From VEQN01 sp036405975 (lineage in GTDB: Bacteria > Patescibacteriota > Minisyncoccia > Phycocordibacterales > CAIZLB01): a DNA stretch of 18,461 nucleotides. Position 1 is the stretch's first letter. Each line of letters starts with the position of its first letter. The stretch is taken from the NCBI GenBank assembly GCA_036405975.1, contig DASWWM010000037.1:1-18461 (forward strand), given 5' to 3'. A program made the translations under genes and the position numbers. This document shows, piece after piece, positions 14,281-18,461 of this stretch. The notes under the pieces are model-generated. The model made no database searches and was not told the DNA's origin. It saw nothing but the letters and a program-made list of their open reading frames with translations.

Positions 14281-14318
14281 TATCAAAACCCCTCTCATTT
14301 TTGAGAGGGGTTTTGATA
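14281..14318 (+). terminator. Strong hairpin terminator after tRNA-Ser
   Basis: Perfect 17 bp stem (14281-14297 with 14302-14318) around a TTTT loop. The core is CCCCTCTCA/TGAGAGGGG followed by TTTT, 33 nt after the tRNA end. Because A and T tracts flank it symmetrically, it could act in both directions. Confidence 0.8.
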
Positions 14319-14328
14319 TCAAGAAAAA

Positions 14329-14337
14329 TGTTAAAAT
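14329..14337 (+). promoter_or_regulatory. Extended -10 promoter of the HEPN gene, probably leaderless
   Basis: TGTTAAAAT is a TG-n extension plus TAAAAT (14332-14337), and the ATG follows after 6 nt, so transcription should begin at the start codon. No -35 is seen. The same string, GAAAAATG-n-TAAAAT, occurs before hamA. Confidence 0.5.
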
Positions 14338-14343
14338 CTAAAC

Positions 14344-15516
14344 ATGTTTATTCTGTTGACTAAATTTTTATATCCGATTGATAAGAAAATTCATCTCTCT
14401 AAACACTTTGGATTCTATTTTGATAATCCAAGAACAAAAGAAGAAATTGAAGCCGTAAGATCTGTTATCAAGCGAGGGTGGGATTTGAGTGAGATTAACA
14501 ATGGTTTTGGGTACCAAAGATTTCCAATGAAAAAAGAGGCCCCTGACCAAGATGTAGTAACCTGCGAGAGGATCATAGAAGATTTTTGTAGAACACATTT
14601 CTCTAAAAAAGAAACTGAACAGATTCTCTCTGAAGTCGAGGGTAACCCTGATAAGATAATTGATTTTTATGCAAAATATTGGGTAATTGTTCACTACGAC
14701 AATAAGGAGATGCAGACTGAACTTTCGGGGCTTAAAAAGCAGCATCAAGAGAATAAAAAGAAAGGAGTAAGAGCATTGGTAATGGTTGACGATGATCACA
14801 TTTTCGAGAAACGAAACAACCAAATAATAAATTATTCATATCTACTTTCTTTATTGTCTGGAAAGGAGGAATACTTTGGATGGAATTTTCTTATGACTGA
14901 GTCACGGGATGAAGTCAGAGAGCAACTCCCGAATACGCCAGTAATGCTCTGCATTATGCATCAAATGATTGGTGTAAAAAGTCGTAGCAATGATTCATCC
15001 GCACGAGAATTTAATTTCGTCAGGTTTCTTGAGTCTGCAAAACCTTATATTGAACTGATTGACCAGGGTCTAAAAAGTAAAAAACTGAATGAGGAATCAT
15101 TATTGTATATAGGGGATACATTAGCTTCAGCAAAACCTCACGGTAATAGATTCTCGTCACTGGTTAGACTTGTTGGAATTATAGAAATGCTTGTGACCCA
15201 CCAACCGGACTTTAGTCGTTTTAACGTTGATGAATCAATTACTAAACAATTTGTCTTAAAAACATCAGTGCTGTCATATATGGGTGACAAAAAGCTTTCT
15301 TTGGAAGAAATTAAAAAAGATCTAAAGGAGATCTATAGCCAAAGGTCAAACATAGTACACGGAAATTTTATGGAGGTAGAGAAGTTTCTCAAAAAACTAA
15401 AGAAAGAAGACCGCTATTTTGACGACCTAATTTCAAATGCATATAAATTTGCCAGAATATGTTTGGTAAAACATATTGAAGATCCTGAATTTGTACACTT
15501 CTTAAAAGAATCTTAA
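14344..15516 (+). CDS. HEPN-domain protein, ApeA-like, putative defence RNase
   Basis: A 390 aa AT-rich gene. The C-terminal part (about residues 265-385) reads as a HEPN helix bundle: RFSSLVRLVGIIEMLV, then a long helix, then YSQRSNIVHGN with R334 and H339, the R-x4-H signature of HEPN ribonucleases. The residues before it resemble Apea-type HEPN proteins, which act in abortive defence. I do not recognise the first 260 residues; a block NYSYLLSLLSGKEEYFGWNF (about 163-182) recalls the N-terminal region of ApeA-like proteins. No membrane segment or signal is seen. The start is ATG 14344; the next Met is residue 62. It converges with the serine recombinase, sharing four bases (TTAA). RNase activity, targets and any link to Hachiman are inference. 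Confidence 0.72.
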   Translation: MFILLTKFLYPIDKKIHLSKHFGFYFDNPRTKEEIEAVRSVIKRGWDLSEINNGFGYQRFPMKKEAPDQDVVTCERIIEDFCRTHFSKKETEQILSEVEGNPDKIIDFYAKYWVIVHYDNKEMQTELSGLKKQHQENKKKGVRALVMVDDDHIFEKRNNQIINYSYLLSLLSGKEEYFGWNFLMTESRDEVREQLPNTPVMLCIMHQMIGVKSRSNDSSAREFNFVRFLESAKPYIELIDQGLKSKKLNEESLLYIGDTLASAKPHGNRFSSLVRLVGIIEMLVTHQPDFSRFNVDESITKQFVLKTSVLSYMGDKKLSLEEIKKDLKEIYSQRSNIVHGNFMEVEKFLKKLKKEDRYFDDLISNAYKFARICLVKHIEDPEFVHFLKES

Positions 15517-16835
15517 TCAATTAATGTAAGTTGCTTATCTTTATACATGATCCTGCTTCTTAAGTTTGCCAACAACTCTCGCTTCTCGACAGTTGATCCT
15601 TCTTTCAATATGTACTTGGCATAATTACGGATATCCGTCTCTGGATCCGTCTTTATCTTTTCTTTAGCTCCTAAAACTGACCTTTGGAAGATATTGAATC
15701 GTGCAATCTCGTCCTCCAGCTTTTTTCGCATACCAAGCTCGTTTATGTTCACCTTATCCAATATCTTTAGCAGTTCCAGAATCAGGTCTTCTTCTCGCAT
15801 ATACATATTCTTGCAGTTTCGATCTCTTGCTCTCGAGCAGGAATAGTAGATGTATCTGTTGGCACCGCCATCCTTAAGCTGTTTCCATTTCTCTTCGGCG
15901 GATATTCCTGACTGGCAGTATCCGCAAGTGAAGAGCTTCGTGAAGGCGAACTCTTTTGTCTCTCGAACAATCTGGTCACGCTTCAGCTGTGCTTTCGCTT
16001 TTTCAAATAGCTCCTGCGTGATAAGAGGCGTATGCTTTCCTTGATACCAGTTTCCGCTATTCCTTGGTCTCTCGAACACTCCGTAATAAAAAGGATTCTC
16101 AAGTATTCGGTACACACCAGAGAGTGTGAGTGGCTTGTTGCCTCGCGTATAGAAATTCAACTCAAACCTCAGCCAGTTGTATACCTTTCGTCCTGACCAT
16201 TGCTCGTATGCGACCTTCTCGAACATCTTCTTAACTGTCGGTGCTCGCAGTGGGTCTATGATCACCTGACACTTCTTATCCATCAGACCCTGTGTCATGT
16301 ATCCAAGCGGTGGTGTTCCTGACCACAATCCCATCTCGGCTCTCGTCCGCAGACCTCGCTTCACGTTGATGCCTCGGTTGTCGTTCTCGAGCTTTGCCTG
16401 ACTTCCAAGGATCATTAGGAGAAACTTCTCATTTGGATTGTTGCCGAACTTCTGACCGAAGGTGCGTATTTCCTGCAACTTTCCCGAGTCCATCAGGTCT
16501 ACGATCCGTCCAAGGTCACCTGCATTTCTTGAAATACGGTCTGGTGCCCATGTGAGGATGCCGTTGTATTTGCCAGCTCTGATTTCTTCGACTATTTCAT
16601 TGAACACTGGTCGTTGCCCCGTCTCCTTGGCGGAGTGTGACTCTCGCTTCATCTCCACGATCTCCAAGCACTCACGATCAGCCAACTGGAGCATCTCCTT
16701 GATCTGACTCTCTATAGAAAGCACTTGGCGCTCCTCCGATTCCGTCGACTTTCTCGCATAAAGGCAGTATTTCACCTTTACGGGGACTTGCTCTTGTACC
16801 GTTGTCCCGTACGGCATTGATATTGCGTTATTCAT
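15513..16835 (-). CDS. Serine recombinase, large type
   Basis: Site-specific DNA recombinase, 440 aa from ATG 16835. The resolvase domain starts with KYCLYARKSTESEERQ, where the Ser of YARKS (residue 30) is the expected nucleophile, followed by SIESQIKEM and the WAPDRISRN block with the catalytic Arg. Then comes the Recombinase domain (PPLGYMTQG, ENPFYYGVF), and a zinc ribbon with CGYC and a later CSRARDRNC, then a coiled-coil tail. The layout is that of phage and element integrases, though shorter than the best known ones. The frame is open to ATG 16910, but that would overlap hamA by 14 nt and add 25 residues before the family start; ATG 16817 is another option. It probably moves the island; it could also be a resident element next to it. 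Confidence 0.92.
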   Translation of the reverse strand: MNNAISMPYGTTVQEQVPVKVKYCLYARKSTESEERQVLSIESQIKEMLQLADRECLEIVEMKRESHSAKETGQRPVFNEIVEEIRAGKYNGILTWAPDRISRNAGDLGRIVDLMDSGKLQEIRTFGQKFGNNPNEKFLLMILGSQAKLENDNRGINVKRGLRTRAEMGLWSGTPPLGYMTQGLMDKKCQVIIDPLRAPTVKKMFEKVAYEQWSGRKVYNWLRFELNFYTRGNKPLTLSGVYRILENPFYYGVFERPRNSGNWYQGKHTPLITQELFEKAKAQLKRDQIVRETKEFAFTKLFTCGYCQSGISAEEKWKQLKDGGANRYIYYSCSRARDRNCKNMYMREEDLILELLKILDKVNINELGMRKKLEDEIARFNIFQRSVLGAKEKIKTDPETDIRNYAKYILKEGSTVEKRELLANLRSRIMYKDKQLTLID

Positions 16836-16896
16836 ACAACCCAATGAATGACGCAATCCTCCCGAAGAGTCCAGAGCGTCCCAAGTAGGTTGAAAA

Positions 16897-17724
16897 ATGG
16901 TAAAATGCATTTATCACGTGTCAACACAGCCCTCACATTGCTCATGGTTTGAAAACGCACACAGAACGCTTCGCACAGCGGATGGTAAAGATGTACCTAT
17001 TATAAATTTTAACCACCAGCAGGATGAAGCAATTCTGACAGAGTGGGCGCTCCATTTAAGAAGACACTATTCCTCAGACGCAGACCTAGAAGCCGCCTCA
17101 ACATCTATGGGGATGTCTCGCTCTGATTATCTTCGTGATATTAAATTCCCAAACAACACACCTCCCGGACCAAGTATTCGATCAGGAGACTTCTCTGAGA
17201 TTTTGGTAGCTGATTATATTCAGTTTCTTCTGAACTATGACGTTCCACGTACTCGCTACGACAGAAAAGCTACACCAAATAGCAGTACGCAAGGAACAGA
17301 CATTCTTGCCTTTAAATTTTCAGCAGAAAACATCCCTGCCAATGATGAATTAATCACTTGCGAGATAAAGGGCTCTTTACGTACTGCTTCTAACTCATTA
17401 CAAGATGCAATCGATGATTCTAAAAAGGACTTTGAAACAAGACTTCCTATAGCATTGAATGCCACACTCCAAAGACTCAAAGATAGAGGAGAAACGGAAT
17501 CTATACGTACCGTCGAAAGATTCATGAACAAGACTAGTAATCCCTACAAACAAATAACAGGAGCTTTTCTTGTGTGCTCTAACGGTCCTTGGGCTGACGA
17601 AATGGTCACGGAGTCAGATTCTTCAGGTCACCCAAGCCTTAACACTTTCTTCATGGTATTTACCGGTGTTGATCTGATGGATCTTGCTAATACACTTTAC
17701 GAAAAAGCCTATGCTACAGCCTAG
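16897..17724 (+). CDS. hamA: HamA/AbpA-type nuclease of a Hachiman defence system (DUF1837)
   Basis: A 275 aa protein with the DUF1837/HamA pattern. EAILTEWALHLRRHY (about 44-58) and YLRDIKFPNN (78-87) precede the PD-(D/E)xK nuclease core: SGDFSEILVADYIQF (E101), STQGTDILAFKF (D135), and ITCEIKGSL (E156, K158). These residues form a complete nuclease site. In Hachiman, HamA is held by the helicase HamB and cuts DNA when phage or damaged DNA is sensed; AbpA is a close relative. The next gene overlaps by 14 nt and looks like hamB. ATG 16897 has AGG about 9 nt upstream, but a strong extended -10 lies on top of it, and GTG 16918 (starting VSTQPSHC) could be the true start of a near-leaderless mRNA. 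Confidence 0.85.
   Translation: MVKCIYHVSTQPSHCSWFENAHRTLRTADGKDVPIINFNHQQDEAILTEWALHLRRHYSSDADLEAASTSMGMSRSDYLRDIKFPNNTPPGPSIRSGDFSEILVADYIQFLLNYDVPRTRYDRKATPNSSTQGTDILAFKFSAENIPANDELITCEIKGSLRTASNSLQDAIDDSKKDFETRLPIALNATLQRLKDRGETESIRTVERFMNKTSNPYKQITGAFLVCSNGPWADEMVTESDSSGHPSLNTFFMVFTGVDLMDLANTLYEKAYATA
16898..16906 (+). promoter_or_regulatory. Extended -10 element at the hamA start
   Basis: TGGTAAAAT (TG-n plus TAAAAT at 16901-16906) lies over the first hamA codons. If used, transcription begins near 16913, just before GTG 16918. It matches the element before the HEPN gene at 14 of 15 bases including the upstream GAAAAA. It could also be coding sequence by chance. Confidence 0.4.
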
Positions 17725-18461
17725 TTCTACAAATAAAACATTCCATGCTCGTACGAGAGCAAAAGCAAAAATGTATGAATATGCAGTTCCTTTGGATCAG
17801 CATATCAATACAGGCGATATCGCTCTTAGTGACATGCTGGATCTAACGATTGGAATGCTGGGCGACCTAACAGCGGGTACTTTTAATAATCTGGAGGAAG
17901 AAAAATATCGCTTACTTTTTTCTGCTCAATACTTCAATTCAATACTTGAAGCAGAGGTGATTTCACATAGCCAGAGATTACTGCAACTACTTTCTTCATC
18001 AGCGTACTATCTGGCTGGATATCCCGGAAGTTCACAAGTCCTATTGAAAGGCATTACGAATGGAGACATAGGGCAACTAACTTTGATGGAGCAGTTTCTC
18101 TTTGCAGTTCTTAAACGCATCCCTTTTCTGAACACTCCTCAAGGAAGTTCGTTTTATGAAAGTATCACCAACCTAACTAATGCATGGAATAGTTTTCTAC
18201 AAGGAAGTAGTTCTTATGAAGAATTGGATGAACTGAGCTCGATATTACGATCATATATATATCTTCATGGTACAGATAAGGACCTTCTTTTAATTGATGT
18301 TATTCGAACTTTGATACTTAAAAGATTTAAAGTATCAGCCCGCTCAGTTCTTTCTGAGAACTCAGACATTGGAATGGAGTTATGGGAGCCATATTTTACA
18401 AAACCTAATCACGTTGATGAGTTTTGGCCATCTCAAGTAAAGCTTGCTGAATATGGTGTTT
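17711..18461 (+). CDS. hamB: HamB-type helicase, N-terminal part (cut by the window edge)
   Basis: The frame opens at ATG 17711, overlapping hamA by 14 nt, and runs open to the edge, giving 250 residues. The visible part is an all-helical region rich in Leu and Ser, with a weakly charged start (NKTFHARTRAKAKMYEYAV). The last residues ELWEPYFTKPNHVDEFWPSQVKLAEYGV look like the entry to a superfamily 2 helicase core, where F/L-W-P-S-Q matches the Q-motif region; Walker A should follow beyond the window. Overlap with hamA and known Hachiman order support hamB. No helicase motif is actually present in the window, so the name is inferred from context. ATG 17771 is a possible alternative start. Confidence 0.72.
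   Translation, partial: MLQPSSTNKTFHARTRAKAKMYEYAVPLDQHINTGDIALSDMLDLTIGMLGDLTAGTFNNLEEEKYRLLFSAQYFNSILEAEVISHSQRLLQLLSSSAYYLAGYPGSSQVLLKGITNGDIGQLTLMEQFLFAVLKRIPFLNTPQGSSFYESITNLTNAWNSFLQGSSSYEELDELSSILRSYIYLHGTDKDLLLIDVIRTLILKRFKVSARSVLSENSDIGMELWEPYFTKPNHVDEFWPSQVKLAEYGV

Noticed and set aside
14368..14823. Minus-strand open frame inside the HEPN gene
   Set aside because: It is a hydrophobic shadow of AT-rich coding sequence with no start context or family features.
1..18461. CRISPR array or rRNA genes
   Set aside because: No regularly spaced repeats or rRNA-like sequence were seen on either strand.
14157..18461. Attachment site repeat for the serine recombinase
   Set aside because: No second copy of the tRNA 3' end or other clear direct repeat was seen inside the window; the far end of the island is not included.

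Overview
The window looks like a chromosomal piece of a Patescibacteria (CPR/Parcubacteria-type) genome. The reasons are the compact type IV pilus (T4P) locus with pilM-N-O but no secretin gene in view, a CheY-like protein inside the pilus operon, almost no recognisable Shine-Dalgarno sites, and several starts placed very close to candidate -10 boxes. TGA is used as a normal stop (pilD), so a TGA-recoded lineage is unlikely. This is inference from gene content; no phylogeny was run.

Layout. (1) 1-1334, minus: the first two thirds of ligA (NAD+-dependent DNA ligase), cut by the left edge. (2) 1383-4936, minus: prepilin peptidase pilD followed by four minor prepilin genes in the order FimT/GspH-, PilW/GspJ-, PilV/GspI- and PilX/GspK-like. 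(3) 5016-5688: the major pilin gene pilA with its own extended -10 promoter, bracketed by two hairpin terminators. (4) 5720-13199, minus: the T4P machine operon pilM-pilN-pilO-(PilP-like)-pilB-CheY-like-pilT-pilC, with candidate internal promoters before pilN and before the CheY-like gene. (5) 13314-14108, plus: a divergent ComF-like phosphoribosyltransferase. (6) 14157-14248, plus: tRNA-Ser(GCU) with encoded CCA, then a strong hairpin.

Beyond the tRNA the composition becomes visibly more AT-rich and the content turns accessory: a HEPN-domain protein of 390 aa (plus), a convergent serine recombinase (minus), and a Hachiman-type anti-phage pair, hamA (DUF1837/HamA nuclease) and the N-terminal part of hamB (helicase), which runs off the right edge. 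The HEPN gene and hamA are preceded by nearly identical extended -10 elements.

Working together: PilD processes PilA and the minor pilins; PilM/N/O/PilP-like form the inner-membrane alignment complex; PilC is the platform; PilB extends and PilT retracts. With ComF next door, a role in DNA uptake or surface attachment is plausible. The right-hand end is a mobile defence island. The best candidate for something undescribed is the HEPN protein as a partner or neighbour of Hachiman in a Patescibacterial island.
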